Source: Betaproteobacteria bacterium
GTDB taxonomy: Bacteria > Pseudomonadota > Gammaproteobacteria > Burkholderiales > Burkholderiaceae
Assembly: GCA_009921765.1 (NCBI GenBank)
Contig: RFXC01000029.1
Location: forward strand, 1 to 26,580
DNA: 26,580 bases
Direction: 5' to 3'
In this document: positions 1 through 9,596 of the stretch, one piece after another
Position numbering within the stretch: position 1 is the stretch's first letter
Layout of the letters: each line of letters opens with the position of its first letter
The notes under the pieces: model-generated
Seen by the model: the letters and a program-made list of their open reading frames with translations, nothing else
Told to the model about the DNA's origin: nothing
Database searches by the model: none
Translations under genes and position numbers: made by a program

Positions 1-2259
1 GGGGCCACCCCCAGCGCCGTCAGCGGCGCGTGCGCCAATCACCGGCCGGCTCTTCATCGATAGCGCGATACGTTTTCGCACCGCGTCGACCTCGACCACC
101 GTCACGCTCACCACCTGCCCGGCCTTCACCGCTTCGCGGGGGTCGCGAACGAACCGGTCGGACAGTTGCGACACGTGGACCAGTCCGTCCTGGTGAACGC
201 CGATGTCGACGAATGCACCGAAATTCGCCACATTGGTCACCACGCCCTGGAGCCGCATGCCGGGTGCGAGATCGGCAATCGACTCCACGCCTTCCTTGAA
301 ATTGGCGGTCGAAAATTCTCCGCGCGGATCGCGACCCGGCTTTTCAAGCTCGGCGAGAATGTCCCGCACGGTCGGCTCGCCAAAGCGCGCATCGGTGAAG
401 TCGGCCGGCACCAGCTGGCGCAGCAATTCGCGCCGTCCGATCACGTCGCGCGCCGAACGCGCGAGCTTGGCGAGCATCCGCTCCACCACCGGGTATGCCT
501 CAGGGTGCACCGAGGAAGCATCCAGCGGGTTGTCTCCATCGCGAATGCGCAAGAAACCCGCTGCCTGCTCAAATGCGCGCTCGCCCAGCCAGGGCACCTC
601 TTTCAATGTGTCGCGGTTCGGAAAGGGGCCTTTGAGGTTGCGTTGATCCACGATTCTTTGCGCCACATTGGCGCTGAGACCCGACACTCTGGACAGCAGC
701 GGTGCCGACGCTGTGTTGACATCGACGCCAACCGAGTTGACGCAATCTTCAACCACCGCATCAAGGGCCCGCGCAAGCGCCCGCTGGTTCACATCATGCT
801 GATACTGCCCGACACCGATCGATTTGGGATCGATCTTCACCAGTTCGGCGAGCGGATCCTGCAGTCGCCGGGCAATCGACACCGCTCCACGAAGACTCAC
901 ATCCAGATCGGGCATTTCGCGCGCGGCGAGTTCGCTGGCTGAATACACTGAGGCGCCGGCCTCGCTCACCATCACTTTGCGCAGTTTCAGCTCCGGGCAT
1001 CGGCGCAGCAGTTCGATCGCAAGGCGGTCGGTCTCGCGCGACGCCGTCCCGTTGCCGATCGCAACCAGCTCACAGCGGTGGCGGGCGGCAAGCGCCGCGA
1101 GCACCGCCAGCGAGCCTTCCCAATCGCGCCTCGGTTCATGCGGAAAAATCGTGGCGGTCTCAACGACCTGACCCGTTGCATCGACAACCGCCACTTTCAC
1201 GCCGGTGCGAAGCCCCGGATCCAGGCCGATCACCGACCGCGCCCCCGCAGGCGCAGCAAGCAGAAGGTCCTTGAGATTCGCCCCGAACACCCGGATGGCC
1301 TCGGCCTCTGCTGCCTCACGGATGCGGCCAAACAGACTGGTCTCGAAGTGTGGCAGGAGCTTGACCCGCCAGCACCAGCGAAGCACTTCGGCGAGCCAGC
1401 CATCGGCCGCACGGGTGCCGCCGATCACTGCACCAAGCCCGGTCAGGCCCCCCAGTCGGGCGATGGCGGGATGCGGGACCACGGTTTCAAGCGCCGGTTC
1501 CAGCCCAAGGCGCAACGAAAGAATGGCCTGTTGGCGGCCTCGAAACAGCGCAAGCGCCCGATGAGAAGGAATCGTGGCCATCGGTTCGGCATGCTCGAAG
1601 TAATCGCGAAAATTTTCGCCTTCAACCCGCTTGTCTTCGAACACCTTCGCATGCAGCCAGCCACGCTCCCACAGCCAGTCCTGCAGCGTGCCCAACACCT
1701 CGGGACGCTCAGCGAACCGCTCGGACAGAATGTCGCGCGCCCCCTCAAGCGCCGCCTTGATATCGGACACGCCATGCTCGCCTGCGGCATCCGGTGGGCG
1801 GATAAAGCGCTGTGCCTCGTCGGCCGGCACCCGCTCGGGCTCGGCAAGCAGCAAATCGGCGAGCGGTTCCAGCCCGCACTCCCGGGCGATGTCGGCACGG
1901 GTGCGCCGCTTGGGCCGATAGGGCAGATAGAGGTCCTCAAGCCGGCTGCGGGTCTCGGCCGCATCGATCAGCGCCGCGAGCTCCTTGCTGAGGCGCCCCT
2001 GCGAGGCAATGCTTTCCAGGATCGTGGCGCGTCGCTCTTCCAGCTCCCGCAGGGTACCTAGACGATCCTCCAGCAGGCGCAGCTGGCCATCATCAAGGCC
2101 ACCGGTCGCTTCCTTCCTGTAACGCGCAATAAAGGGGACCGTAGCGCCTTCATCAAGCAGCGCCGCCGCCGCCTCGACCTGGATGGGTCTGGCAGCCAGT
2201 TCGGCGCAGAGGGTTCGCAAAATACGGGCCTGTGCCGCATCGGAGAGCGTGGACGACAT
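1..2259 (-). CDS. tex: Tex family RNA-binding transcription accessory protein (3' end outside window)
   Basis: The minus frame is open from an ATG at 2259 to the window edge, giving 753 residues with no stop; Tex proteins usually have about 770-790, so only the C-terminal tail is missing. The N-terminus carries the Tex hallmark [20 protein letters not shown] YqgF/RNase H-like domain begins near residue 345 ([10 protein letters not shown]). A helix-hairpin-helix region follows ([15 protein letters not shown], then [13 protein letters not shown]). A C-terminal S1 RNA-binding domain is seen around nt 60-290 ([19 protein letters not shown]). Tex is a cytoplasmic nucleic-acid-binding protein thought to act with RNA polymerase. 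It lies 70 bases downstream of tadC on the same strand. I see no clear terminator in that gap and no good Shine-Dalgarno sequence before the ATG, so read-through from the pilus operon is possible. Confidence 0.95.
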   Translation of the reverse strand, partial: MSSTLSDAAQARILRTLCAELAARPIQVEAAAALLDEGATVPFIARYRKEATGGLDDGQLRLLEDRLGTLRELEERRATILESIASQGRLSKELAALIDAAETRSRLEDLYLPYRPKRRTRADIARECGLEPLADLLLAEPERVPADEAQRFIRPPDAAGEHGVSDIKAALEGARDILSERFAERPEVLGTLQDWLWERGWLHAKVFEDKRVEGENFRDYFEHAEPMATIPSHRALALFRGRQQAILSLRLGLEPALETVVPHPAIARLGGLTGLGAVIGGTRAADGWLAEVLRWCWRVKLLPHFETSLFGRIREAAEAEAIRVFGANLKDLLLAAPAGARSVIGLDPGLRTGVKVAVVDATGQVVETATIFPHEPRRDWEGSLAVLAALAARHRCELVAIGNGTASRETDRLAIELLRRCPELKLRKVMVSEAGASVYSASELAAREMPDLDVSLRGAVSIARRLQDPLAELVKIDPKSIGVGQYQHDVNQRALARALDAVVEDCVNSVGVDVNTASAPLLSRVSGLSANVAQRIVDQRNLKGPFPNRDTLKEVPWLGERAFEQAAGFLRIRDGDNPLDASSVHPEAYPVVERMLAKLARSARDVIGRRELLRQLVPADFTDARFGEPTVRDILAELEKPGRDPRGEFSTANFKEGVESIADLAPGMRLQGVVTNVANFGAFVDIGVHQDGLVHVSQLSDRFVRDPREAVKAGQVVSVTVVEVDAVRKRIALSMKSRPVIGARAADGAGGGP

Positions 2260-2329
2260 CGGAGGTTCAGGAGGTGGTGAGCGAGCGGTTGAAGGAAGCG
2301 GGCGCGATTGTGCCACGCAACCCGTACGC

Positions 2330-3295
2330 TCAGCTCGCCGACTGCAGCGCCGGAACCAGTACCCGCCAGATACGAATCGCGGCCGGCCCCAGCAGCACGG
2401 TAAACATCGCGGGGAAAATACAGAATACCAGCGGCAGCATCAGCTTGACCGGCACCTTGGCCGCCGCTTCCTGCGCGCGCAGACGGCGGGTGGTGCGAAG
2501 CGAGTCAGCTTGCACGCGCAGGGCATCGCCGATGCTGGTTCCAAATCGGTCCGCCTGGGTAAGCAGCGCAGAGAACCCGGTGACCTCATCGAGTCCGATC
2601 CGCTCGGTGAGCCGTTGCAGCGCGCGCTCGCGGGTGGAACCCGCACGCACGTCCGCGCTGACCAGTTCTAGCTCGAGCGCAAGCGCAGGCGAACGCAAGC
2701 GAATATCGGCCGCCACGCGCTGAATCGCGAGATCAAGGCCCAGGCCCGCCTCCACACAAACGAGCATCAGATCCAGTGCATCCGGAAAGGCCTCGAATAT
2801 GTCGCGCTGCCGCCGACGAATCTGCATCGTCAGCCAGACCCCGGGGGCGAGGTAGCCGGTGGCTGCCGCTGCCAGCATGCCCAGTGATTGCATCGCAATG
2901 GTCGGCCCTTCGTCCGGCGCAGCCTGCATGCCGACCCAGGCCAGGACCGGCAGCATCACCGCGAGCAGCGTACGCGCGGCCACGAAGGCTTGAAGCGCCG
3001 AGGGCGCCCGCCAGCCCGCATGACGCAGTCGACGCCTCAAGGCCGAAATCTCTTCGTCCTGCTCCGGCATGGAGAGCGAGGCAAGCGGTTCGGCATAACG
3101 CTGCACGGACTCGACCCATCGGGGCGTGTCGATCGTGACAACCGGGCGAGCCTCGCCGGCAACCGGTCGCGCACGCGCCAGGGCTCGGAACCGGCGCCGC
3201 AAATCCGAGCGCCGCTCCAGCGACGAAACAAGCAGCCAGACGGTCATCGTCGTCCCGGCAAAAAGTGCAACCATCGCCCAGATCGGCAGGGTCAT
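2330..3295 (-). CDS. tadC: Tad pilus inner-membrane platform protein TadC (T2SS F-family)
   Basis: This 321-residue protein has hydrophobic segments near residues 5-23 and 110-155 and a strongly hydrophobic C-terminus ([20 protein letters not shown]). The type II secretion F domain is marked by [25 protein letters not shown], followed by a second part with [24 protein letters not shown]. TadC and TadB together form the inner-membrane platform on which the TadA motor drives Flp pilus assembly. The ATG at 3295 is preceded by GGGAGA seven bases upstream. It begins 18 bases after the tadB stop and is the last gene of the pilus run. TadC is told from TadB by its position and by the longer, more polar central part. 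Confidence 0.92.
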   Translation of the reverse strand: MTLPIWAMVALFAGTTMTVWLLVSSLERRSDLRRRFRALARARPVAGEARPVVTIDTPRWVESVQRYAEPLASLSMPEQDEEISALRRRLRHAGWRAPSALQAFVAARTLLAVMLPVLAWVGMQAAPDEGPTIAMQSLGMLAAAATGYLAPGVWLTMQIRRRQRDIFEAFPDALDLMLVCVEAGLGLDLAIQRVAADIRLRSPALALELELVSADVRAGSTRERALQRLTERIGLDEVTGFSALLTQADRFGTSIGDALRVQADSLRTTRRLRAQEAAAKVPVKLMLPLVFCIFPAMFTVLLGPAAIRIWRVLVPALQSAS

Positions 3296-3313
3296 AGCGA
3301 AGTCTCCCGCATG

Positions 3314-4309
3314 TCAGGCGCGAACCTGCACCAGCTGACGCATGATCAGAATGCCCAGGACCATCATGAAAAGCGCGCCACCAGCCATTGCGCGGCCTGC
3401 GGGATCGGTCCAGAGCAGCGACAGCAGCGCCGGGTTGATCACCGAAATCACACCCGCCAGCGCAAACGGCAAGATTCCCAGAATCCACGCCGACAAACGG
3501 CCTTCCGCGGACAGCGCCCGCACGCTGTGCCGCAGTTGCTGACGCTGCCGGACCAGCCCCGCGATGTTGTCGAGCAGCTCGGCCAGGTTGCCGCCGGTTT
3601 CACGCTGCAGAAGAACCGCGGTCACCACATAGCGCAGATCATCCGAGCGACTGCGCACCGCCATCTCGCGAAGCGCCTGATCGGCAGGAACGCCGAACCC
3701 GATCTGATCGCACACGGTGGCGAACTCGACCGAGATTGGCGCAGGCGCCTGATCGGCAACCATCCGGAGCGCCGAGGCGAGCGCATGGCCGGCGCGAAGC
3801 GCGCGCGCCACCAGATCGACGGCATCGGCGAGCTGGCTCTGAATCTGCGTCGCGCGGCGTCGGATGACGCGGGCTGCGTAAAGCCAGGGGACCGCGAGCA
3901 TCAGACCGAGCACGGGCAGCACCAGTACAACAGGCACGCCCAGCACCAGTCCCACGCCCGCCACCGGCAGTCCGATCGCGAATCCCGCGAGCAGCACTTG
4001 CGGGGTTCGTAATCGGAATTGCGCATCGCGAAGCGGCTGATCCAGCCAGCGAAGGAGACGACGTCCACCGATGCGGGCGTCGGCACCGGCGAGGCGTTCG
4101 CCCGGCAGATCACCGACCAATGCACGCTCCGACCCGGACCGCATTCGAGCGGCCGATGGGTCATGAAACCGCGCCCAGCGTAACGACATCCGTCGTCGTT
4201 GCCGCATCGTCCCGTCCCAGATCAGCCAGGCGCCGTGCAGCAGCAGACTCACCGCGATGAAGACGAGCAGCATCCAGGGCAGCCAGGCGCTCACCGACAA
4301 GGCGCTCAT
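3314..4309 (-). CDS. tadB: Tad pilus inner-membrane platform protein TadB (T2SS F-family)
   Basis: The chosen ATG at 4309 overlaps the cpaF stop by four bases (ATGA) and gives 331 residues; the frame is open further upstream, but that part lies inside cpaF. Membrane segments are seen at the N-terminus ([20 protein letters not shown]), at about residues 100-145 (a run of G/L/V with [17 protein letters not shown]), and twice near the C-terminus. The F-domain signature is [22 protein letters not shown] followed by [20 protein letters not shown]. It is the partner of TadC in the inner-membrane platform and is translationally coupled to the motor gene. Family assignment is secure; the TadB rather than TadC label rests on order. 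Confidence 0.93.
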   Translation of the reverse strand: MSALSVSAWLPWMLLVFIAVSLLLHGAWLIWDGTMRQRRRMSLRWARFHDPSAARMRSGSERALVGDLPGERLAGADARIGGRRLLRWLDQPLRDAQFRLRTPQVLLAGFAIGLPVAGVGLVLGVPVVLVLPVLGLMLAVPWLYAARVIRRRATQIQSQLADAVDLVARALRAGHALASALRMVADQAPAPISVEFATVCDQIGFGVPADQALREMAVRSRSDDLRYVVTAVLLQRETGGNLAELLDNIAGLVRQRQQLRHSVRALSAEGRLSAWILGILPFALAGVISVINPALLSLLWTDPAGRAMAGGALFMMVLGILIMRQLVQVRA

Positions 4310-5706
4310 TTGCTGGCAGCCTGCGCGGGCCAGGTGCAACGGGGGTCGAAGCATCCCGACGGCAGTCCGATCGCACGCGCGGCCAGTCTATCGGCGAACC
4401 GCGGCCGGACACCGGTTGAATGAAAAGCGCCCAGCACCCTGCCCTCGCTATCGACGCCGGTCTGCCGAAACTCGAAGATGTTCTGCATGGTGATGGTATC
4501 GGTCTCCATGCCGGTGACCTCGGCCAGTGCCGTCAGGCGCCGGCTACCATCGGACAGCCGGGACAGCTGCACCACCGCATCGATCGCGGACGCAATCTGC
4601 TGCCGGATCGATCGGGGCGACAGCGACAGCTCGGCCATGCCCACCATGTTTTCCAGGCGCATCAGCGCATCGCGCGGCATGTTCGCGTGCACGGTGGCGA
4701 GCGAGCCTTCATGACCCGTGTTCATTGCCTGCAGCATGTCGAACGCCTCACCACCGCGCACCTCGCCGAGAATGATCCGGTCGGGGCGCATCCGCAGGCT
4801 GTTGCGAACCAGTGCACGCTGCGACACCTCGCCCCGCCCCTCGATATTGGGCGGGCGAGTTTCCAGGCGAACCACATGGGGCTGCTGCAGCTGCAGTTCG
4901 GCCGCATCCTCGATGGTGATGACACGTTCCTGATTCGGGATGAACGACGAGAGCACATTGAGGAGCGTGGTTTTCCCCGCGCCCGTTCCGCCGGACACCA
5001 GAATATTGAGCCGGGCCCGCACCATCCCTGCCAGCAGTTCGGAAACCGGCGCGGGCATCGCGCCCCGCGCAATCAGATCATCCATCTTGAGCGGCACCGC
5101 GCTGAAGCGCCGGATCGACAAACACGGTCCGTCAATCGCAAGCGGCGGGATGATGGCGTTGACCCGCGAGCCGTCGGCAAGGCGCGCGTCAACCATCGGA
5201 CTCGATTCGTCAATCCGTCGGCCCATGCGGGACACGATCCGATCGATCAATGCGAGCAGGTGCTGGTCGTCATCGAATTCCACCTGGGTGGGTTCCAGCA
5301 CGCCACCACGCTCGACATACACCTGCCTCGCCGAGTTCACCAGAATGTCGGAGATCGTGGCGTCGGCCAGCAGCGGCTCAAGCGGCCCCAGTCCGGCAAC
5401 TTCATGCCGGATGTCCACCACAATCTGTCGCCGCTCGGCTGCATTCAGCTGAGCACCGTGCTCGGACAACAGCTGATCGATCTGGCGACGCAACTCCTCA
5501 TGGAGCTGTTCGGGCGCCTGCGCCGACAGCTGGCGCGTATCGACGCGATCGAGAAGTTCGCGATGGATCCGCCCCTTCAGAATCCGGTAGGAGGCGCCAC
5601 TGACCGACTCCGGCGTGGGTCGGGCGGACACGGATATCGGGTGCGCACCCTGAGGCGCCATCCCGGGCGAACGAGCGGGTTCAACCAAACGGTCTCGGAT
5701 TGACAT
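4306..5706 (-). CDS. cpaF: Tad pilus assembly ATPase CpaF/TadA
   Basis: This is the secretion ATPase (GspE/VirB11 superfamily) that powers Flp pilus assembly from the cytoplasmic face. The 466-residue protein has an N-terminal helical domain, then [23 protein letters not shown] (about residues 102-124), Walker [11 protein letters not shown] (about 238-247), and Walker B with the Asp/His-box region ([30 protein letters not shown]). The ATG at 5706 is preferred because AGGAG lies five bases upstream. A longer reading from TTG at 5742 has no ribosome-binding site. The gene starts 32 bases after the cpaE stop and its own stop overlaps the tadB start as ATGA. All nucleotide-binding motifs look intact. 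Confidence 0.95.
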   Translation of the reverse strand: MSIRDRLVEPARSPGMAPQGAHPISVSARPTPESVSGASYRILKGRIHRELLDRVDTRQLSAQAPEQLHEELRRQIDQLLSEHGAQLNAAERRQIVVDIRHEVAGLGPLEPLLADATISDILVNSARQVYVERGGVLEPTQVEFDDDQHLLALIDRIVSRMGRRIDESSPMVDARLADGSRVNAIIPPLAIDGPCLSIRRFSAVPLKMDDLIARGAMPAPVSELLAGMVRARLNILVSGGTGAGKTTLLNVLSSFIPNQERVITIEDAAELQLQQPHVVRLETRPPNIEGRGEVSQRALVRNSLRMRPDRIILGEVRGGEAFDMLQAMNTGHEGSLATVHANMPRDALMRLENMVGMAELSLSPRSIRQQIASAIDAVVQLSRLSDGSRRLTALAEVTGMETDTITMQNIFEFRQTGVDSEGRVLGAFHSTGVRPRFADRLAARAIGLPSGCFDPRCTWPAQAASK

Positions 5707-5738
5707 CAAGGCTCCTGACTGGGCTGCAGACTCGGTAT

Positions 5739-6920
5739 TCAATGGCGCACCGGTTTCGCGGGGCCAGGTTCCAGCGCATCGCCACGCCCAGGCCGCGGCT
5801 GCGACAAAAGCCGCTCGGCGAGCACCGACAGTGCCTTCGCGACCGGGTCGCGTGGCGCACTGGCACGGATAGGCTGACCATGGTTGATCGCGCGCCCCAC
5901 GGCGCGGTAACTGTTTGGAATCAGATCGGCGACCTTGACGCCCAGCATCTTCGAGGCCTCGTCGGCCGACGGCTCCATGCCACGCTCGAAGCGGTTGAGC
6001 ACCAGGTCGATTCGATCCGAGCCGTAGCCCAGGCCCACAAACAGATCGAGCACGCGGCGCGCCGCGTGCAGATAAGGTAACGACGGCTGAGAGATCAGCA
6101 GAATGCGATCCGCGCGATCGAGGCCGCGAACCGTGACCGGATCGAGCGAGCGGCCGACGTCGAGGAGTACAAAACGGAAGCGCGAGCGAGCCAGTGCCAG
6201 GATCCGCTCGAATGCGTCGGCACCAACCTGTTCGAATGACTCGATCGAGTCGGGCGCGGCAAGGAGCGACAAGCCGTCACTTGCTTCCACCGCGACCGAT
6301 TCGAGCAGCGTCGCATCCAGGCGCCCCACCTGACGCACCAGATCGGCGAGCGTGGCGGATGGACGCTCCTCGACCAGATGGAGCGCTGCATCGCCGAACG
6401 GCGCGTTCAGATCGATGACCAGCGTTCGTGCGCCCTGCGCCGCAAGCTCAGCCGCCAGGCTGGTCGCGATGAAGGTCGCACCGCTTCCGCCCTTCGCGGG
6501 CACGAGGGCAATCACCGTGCCCGCCGGCATGCCGAGACGCTGCAGCCCCAGCCGTTCAAGTTGGCGCGCAAAGGCTGCACTCAGGTCGGCTGCGGCCGAG
6601 GGTGAGGGGATCACCTCCCGCACGCCCGCGCGCATTGCCCGCATCAGAAATTCGCTCGAGCGGTCGGGTGACAGCAGCACCATCGCGGTGGCCGGCGCCG
6701 ACAGGAGCGAGGACTCGAGCAAGGCGAGATCGGCTTCGTCAAGCGCAGGCGCATCGAGCACCAGCAGATCGGGCGGATCACGCTGCACCTCTCCAGCCGC
6801 CTCCAGTGCGCCCCCGGTCATGGTCCGAAGCGTGAGCGATTCCGAGTCGCCGGGAAGTGCTGCCGCGATGCGGCTCAGGTGCTGCGGGTCAACGCCAACC
6901 ACACGGACAGAAATGGACAT
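5739..6920 (-). CDS. cpaE: Tad pilus localisation ATPase CpaE/TadZ
   Basis: The 393-residue protein has an N-terminal atypical receiver-like domain (about 1-120, with DLLVLDAP) and a ParA/MinD-like ATPase domain. The P-loop reads [10 protein letters not shown] (about 141-150): the signature lysine K143 is kept, while the usual second lysine is alanine, which is normal for this family. Further ATPase motifs are [17 protein letters not shown] and FVLLDVGRS. TadZ/CpaE proteins mark the polar site of Tad assembly. ATG 6920 is chosen because AAAGG sits seven bases upstream. An ATG at 6935, overlapping the previous stop as ATGA, is an alternative that would add five residues. Confidence 0.92.
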   Translation of the reverse strand: MSISVRVVGVDPQHLSRIAAALPGDSESLTLRTMTGGALEAAGEVQRDPPDLLVLDAPALDEADLALLESSLLSAPATAMVLLSPDRSSEFLMRAMRAGVREVIPSPSAAADLSAAFARQLERLGLQRLGMPAGTVIALVPAKGGSGATFIATSLAAELAAQGARTLVIDLNAPFGDAALHLVEERPSATLADLVRQVGRLDATLLESVAVEASDGLSLLAAPDSIESFEQVGADAFERILALARSRFRFVLLDVGRSLDPVTVRGLDRADRILLISQPSLPYLHAARRVLDLFVGLGYGSDRIDLVLNRFERGMEPSADEASKMLGVKVADLIPNSYRAVGRAINHGQPIRASAPRDPVAKALSVLAERLLSQPRPGRGDALEPGPAKPVRH

Positions 6921-6931
6921 CGTCGGGCCTT

Positions 6932-7402
6932 TCATCGAACGGGCGCGCACCCACCGGTGCGGGATTGAAGACTCTCTCGGACCACACTCGCGCGCATTGC
7001 AGGAAGCGGCAGTCGGCCACCGGGAACCAGTCCGCCCAGTGCATCGATCGCATGGCCCTCCAGCCAGACGCTGACCTGGCGGCAACTGCTGGCATCGCAT
7101 GAAGCCGAGGGGCTTCCCGCGGGGTTCTCATAGCTGATGCGGATCACACTTGCCGCGCGCTCACGGGAAAGATCTGGAAGCCAGCTACGCATCTGCTCGC
7201 GGATCGCCTGCTCCCCATCCACCCCACGTTCGCACAAGGCCGCCAGCCGCGCCCCCAACCGGGTGGCTTCACCCGCAGCGCTCCAGGCATGGAGCCAGCG
7301 CGACACATCGACAAAGAGCGTCAACAGGACCGCCAGGATCAGAATCGACAGGGTGATTTCGACGAGGCTTGCGCCGTGCTGACGACTGCGGAGGCGGCGC
7401 AT
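6932..7402 (-). CDS. TadE/TadF-like pseudopilin
   Basis: This protein of 156 residues has a short basic N-terminus (MRRLRSRQHG), then ASLVEITLSILILAVLLTLF, a pseudopilin-type hydrophobic helix with a glutamate near position +5 after a glycine. Such minor pilins are processed by the prepilin peptidase and help to start pilus assembly in the inner membrane and periplasm. A cysteine pair (CDASSC) lies in the C-terminal half. The ATG at 7402 is one base past the stop of the previous gene, and its own stop overlaps an ATG at 6935. I cannot separate TadE from TadF by sequence; the second place among the pseudopilins suggests TadF. Confidence 0.8.
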   Translation of the reverse strand: MRRLRSRQHGASLVEITLSILILAVLLTLFVDVSRWLHAWSAAGEATRLGARLAALCERGVDGEQAIREQMRSWLPDLSRERAASVIRISYENPAGSPSASCDASSCRQVSVWLEGHAIDALGGLVPGGRLPLPAMRASVVRESLQSRTGGCAPVR

Positions 7403-7403
7403 G

Positions 7404-7940
7404 TCAGTGACCCGCCATCGCCATGCTGACGCTGATGGGCGCAAATTCAAACGACGGCATCCATGCCGGCATCAGCGGAACAAACCGGTAGCGCGCACCG
7501 GGGGGGCCCACGGTTACCGTGAGGAGATCAAGCGTTCCAGCGCTGCTGCCATCGGCGGCGCGCGCCTGAATCGAGGCCAGCCCCGGCGTTGCCGTGTGAA
7601 CCAGCGCGCCCGAGGCATCACGAAGATCGGCAGGAACGCTGATCAATACATGCCGCGTTGACAAGCCGGGCAACAACGGCGCCCCGGCCGAATTGCCAAC
7701 GCAACTCTCGAGCGCCCTGCCGTAGACGGCCAGACATTGGGCGCTCGCGATCCCCTCTGGTGAGGCACTGGCCGAGGCAAGCCGCGCCGCCGCACGGGCT
7801 GCGCCGCTCAGCGTGGCGAACTGCTGGGTGGCTCTTGAGAGTTCAACGATGCCCAGAACAAGTGAGGCCAACAATCCGAGGATGACGGCAAGTTCAATCG
7901 TCGCCACCCCCCGCTCACGTGCAAGGACGCGCGCCGTCAT
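7404..7940 (-). CDS. TadE-like pseudopilin
   Basis: This protein of 178 residues has an N-terminus MTARVLARERGVATIELAV, a basic leader, glycine and then the E of a class of short prepilins, followed by a single membrane helix (VILGLLASLVLGIVELSRA). The remaining part is expected in the periplasm and contains an isolated cysteine pair (C at about 71 and 80). It is probably a minor pilin cleaved by the TadV-type peptidase. The ATG at 7940 overlaps the stop of the TadG-like gene as ATGA, which argues for translational coupling. The next pseudopilin starts one base after its stop. Confidence 0.82.
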   Translation of the reverse strand: MTARVLARERGVATIELAVILGLLASLVLGIVELSRATQQFATLSGAARAAARLASASASPEGIASAQCLAVYGRALESCVGNSAGAPLLPGLSTRHVLISVPADLRDASGALVHTATPGLASIQARAADGSSAGTLDLLTVTVGPPGARYRFVPLMPAWMPSFEFAPISVSMAMAGH

Positions 7941-9274
7941 TCGACCAGCACCGGCACAAGTGGGCCCGCAGACAAGCTGCTGCCGGGCAGCCCGTTGCTT
8001 GCGCAAGGTGACCCCAGATCGCTTGCGAGCCCGAGGAACTCTGCCTGGCCCGGCCCACTGCTGCCGGAAGTCGCGATCGGGCTCAGAAGAAGCGCGCAGC
8101 CCCAGCCCTCAATCACCGGTTGCGCGCTGCCGCTCAAATTCCAGACCCCACAATCCACGATCGGCACCACCACCAGCCGGCGCTCGCGGCCCTGCGCACG
8201 ACGGTCTGCAGAGGACCAATTGGTCGAGTATTTGGCGTTGACACCGGACGCACTGTTGCCCTGATAGGGCGCGAAACTCGCGCGACTCGCGCGAAAGTTT
8301 GGCGTGCCCGCAGCCGCACCTTTTGCCGTACCGGAATAGGCGTTGCGCCCATCGGGCCAGGTCTTGGTGGTGTAGGCATATCCCGACAAATCGCCCGGAC
8401 TCGCTGCCGGGGTCGGGCCACCGCTACCATAGAGCCCGAAGCGTGAGTTCCAGGCATCGTAGACGCTGCTTTTTGCGCCGCTCTCGCCGACCTTGCGGCC
8501 GAGTTCGAGTGAGCAACTTCCCCGGCCCGCAATCAGCTCTTGCAGCTGTTCTGCGCCGCCGCTGGGTGGATCGAAATCAACCCAGCCGAATTTTCCCGCC
8601 CCGTCATAACGGTTGGTCCCCTGTGAGCTCGGCTCGCGCATCCAGTCACCGACCTGAAGACCGAAAGGCTTGCTGGAATTCGCGCGCGTACCCGGCGCCT
8701 TGCATAGCGCCATGGGAAACGCGCAATTCACCTGACTGGGCGCAAGCGCCGCCACCGCGCGCGCCGTCACGGGGAACACCTGTCGGACCCCAACCACGCC
8801 CGCCAGGTAGAGCGGAATCTGGCCACCATCGGCCGAGCACTGGACATGAGAGATGCTCCCGCTACTGACCGAGGCAGCTCGCCAGGGCCCGGACGCACTG
8901 CTCGAAAATCGCACAGCCAGCATTGATCCGTTCAGCTGCCGCGACTGAAAATCGAACCGGTTAAGCGAATCGGCAGGCCGCGCGTCACCGGAGATGCTCT
9001 GGGCGAGCGCATCGCTCAAGGCGAGGCCATGCGCCTCCGCCCGCAGCAATTGTGATGTGCTCGCGGTGGTTGAGCGCAGTTGCGACACCGCAGCGAGCGC
9101 ACATGCGTCAGCAGCAGACTGCAGCTCAGCCCTCACCACCACCAGACGGCTGACATCAATGGCAAGCGCCGCCAACCCGATCACAACCGGTAGCGCAAGC
9201 GAAAACAGCACTGCCACTGCGCCCCGCTGCAGGCACCGGCCGCGTCGCCAACGGTTGCTCACGGTCTGCCGCAT
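7937..9274 (-). CDS. tadG: TadG-like pilus assembly protein
   Basis: The 445-residue protein begins with a basic segment (MRQTVSNRWRRGRCLQRG), then one membrane helix (AVAVLFSLALPVVIGLAALA) followed by IDVSRLVVVRAELQSAADA, typical of the N-terminal TadG domain. The rest is a large, glycine- and serine-rich periplasmic part with scattered cysteines. I do not recognise a von Willebrand A domain in it. TadG is required for Tad pilus assembly in several bacteria, but its exact role is unsettled. The ATG at 9274 overlaps the lipoprotein stop (TGATG). A TTG three bases earlier is possible but has no ribosome-binding site. Confidence 0.85.
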   Translation of the reverse strand: MRQTVSNRWRRGRCLQRGAVAVLFSLALPVVIGLAALAIDVSRLVVVRAELQSAADACALAAVSQLRSTTASTSQLLRAEAHGLALSDALAQSISGDARPADSLNRFDFQSRQLNGSMLAVRFSSSASGPWRAASVSSGSISHVQCSADGGQIPLYLAGVVGVRQVFPVTARAVAALAPSQVNCAFPMALCKAPGTRANSSKPFGLQVGDWMREPSSQGTNRYDGAGKFGWVDFDPPSGGAEQLQELIAGRGSCSLELGRKVGESGAKSSVYDAWNSRFGLYGSGGPTPAASPGDLSGYAYTTKTWPDGRNAYSGTAKGAAAGTPNFRASRASFAPYQGNSASGVNAKYSTNWSSADRRAQGRERRLVVVPIVDCGVWNLSGSAQPVIEGWGCALLLSPIATSGSSGPGQAEFLGLASDLGSPCASNGLPGSSLSAGPLVPVLVE

Positions 9275-9564
9275 CAACGCGCCGCAGCACCCACCCCGAA
9301 TATCTCGAACGACGGCGGGGGTGACTGAAAGCTCTCCTGATAGCGGCGCCAGGCGCTCACTGCGGCGGGTCCATCGAGACCGGCGTGAGCGGGTGCGCGA
9401 CGCGCGGCATCGGGATCAATGATCTGGCGGGCTCTGGCCTGGCGCACGGCATCTCCAAACGCGTCACGGGTGGGGCTCGGGGCAGGCATCACACCCACAT
9501 CGATCCCGGCACAACCAACCAGCGCAGCCGCTACCAGCAGCACTGAAAAATGCTTCTTCCGCAT
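9274..9564 (-). CDS. Small Tad-locus lipoprotein, function unknown
   Basis: This 96-residue protein has a clear lipoprotein signal: MRKK, a hydrophobic stretch (FSVLLVAAALVG) and a lipobox LVGC with cysteine 18 as the lipidated residue. Alanine at +2 predicts outer-membrane sorting. The mature part is short and ends with GLDGPAAVSAWRRYQESFQ, then a proline-rich PPP stretch. I recall similar small lipoproteins in tad loci of other betaproteobacteria, but I know no proven function. Lying directly after the secretin gene, it could be a pilotin or CpaD-like helper; that is inference. ATG 9564 is supported by AGGAG six bases upstream. Confidence 0.82.
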   Translation of the reverse strand: MRKKHFSVLLVAAALVGCAGIDVGVMPAPSPTRDAFGDAVRQARARQIIDPDAARRAPAHAGLDGPAAVSAWRRYQESFQSPPPSFEIFGVGAAAR

Positions 9565-9596
9565 TGCTCTCTCCTGAGTGTCACTGCCGGGGTCAA

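Noticed and set aside
6474..6503. Missing second lysine in the P-loop of CpaE/TadZ as a lesion
   Set aside because: Alanine at this position (GGSGAT) is common in CpaE/TadZ proteins and the signature lysine is present.
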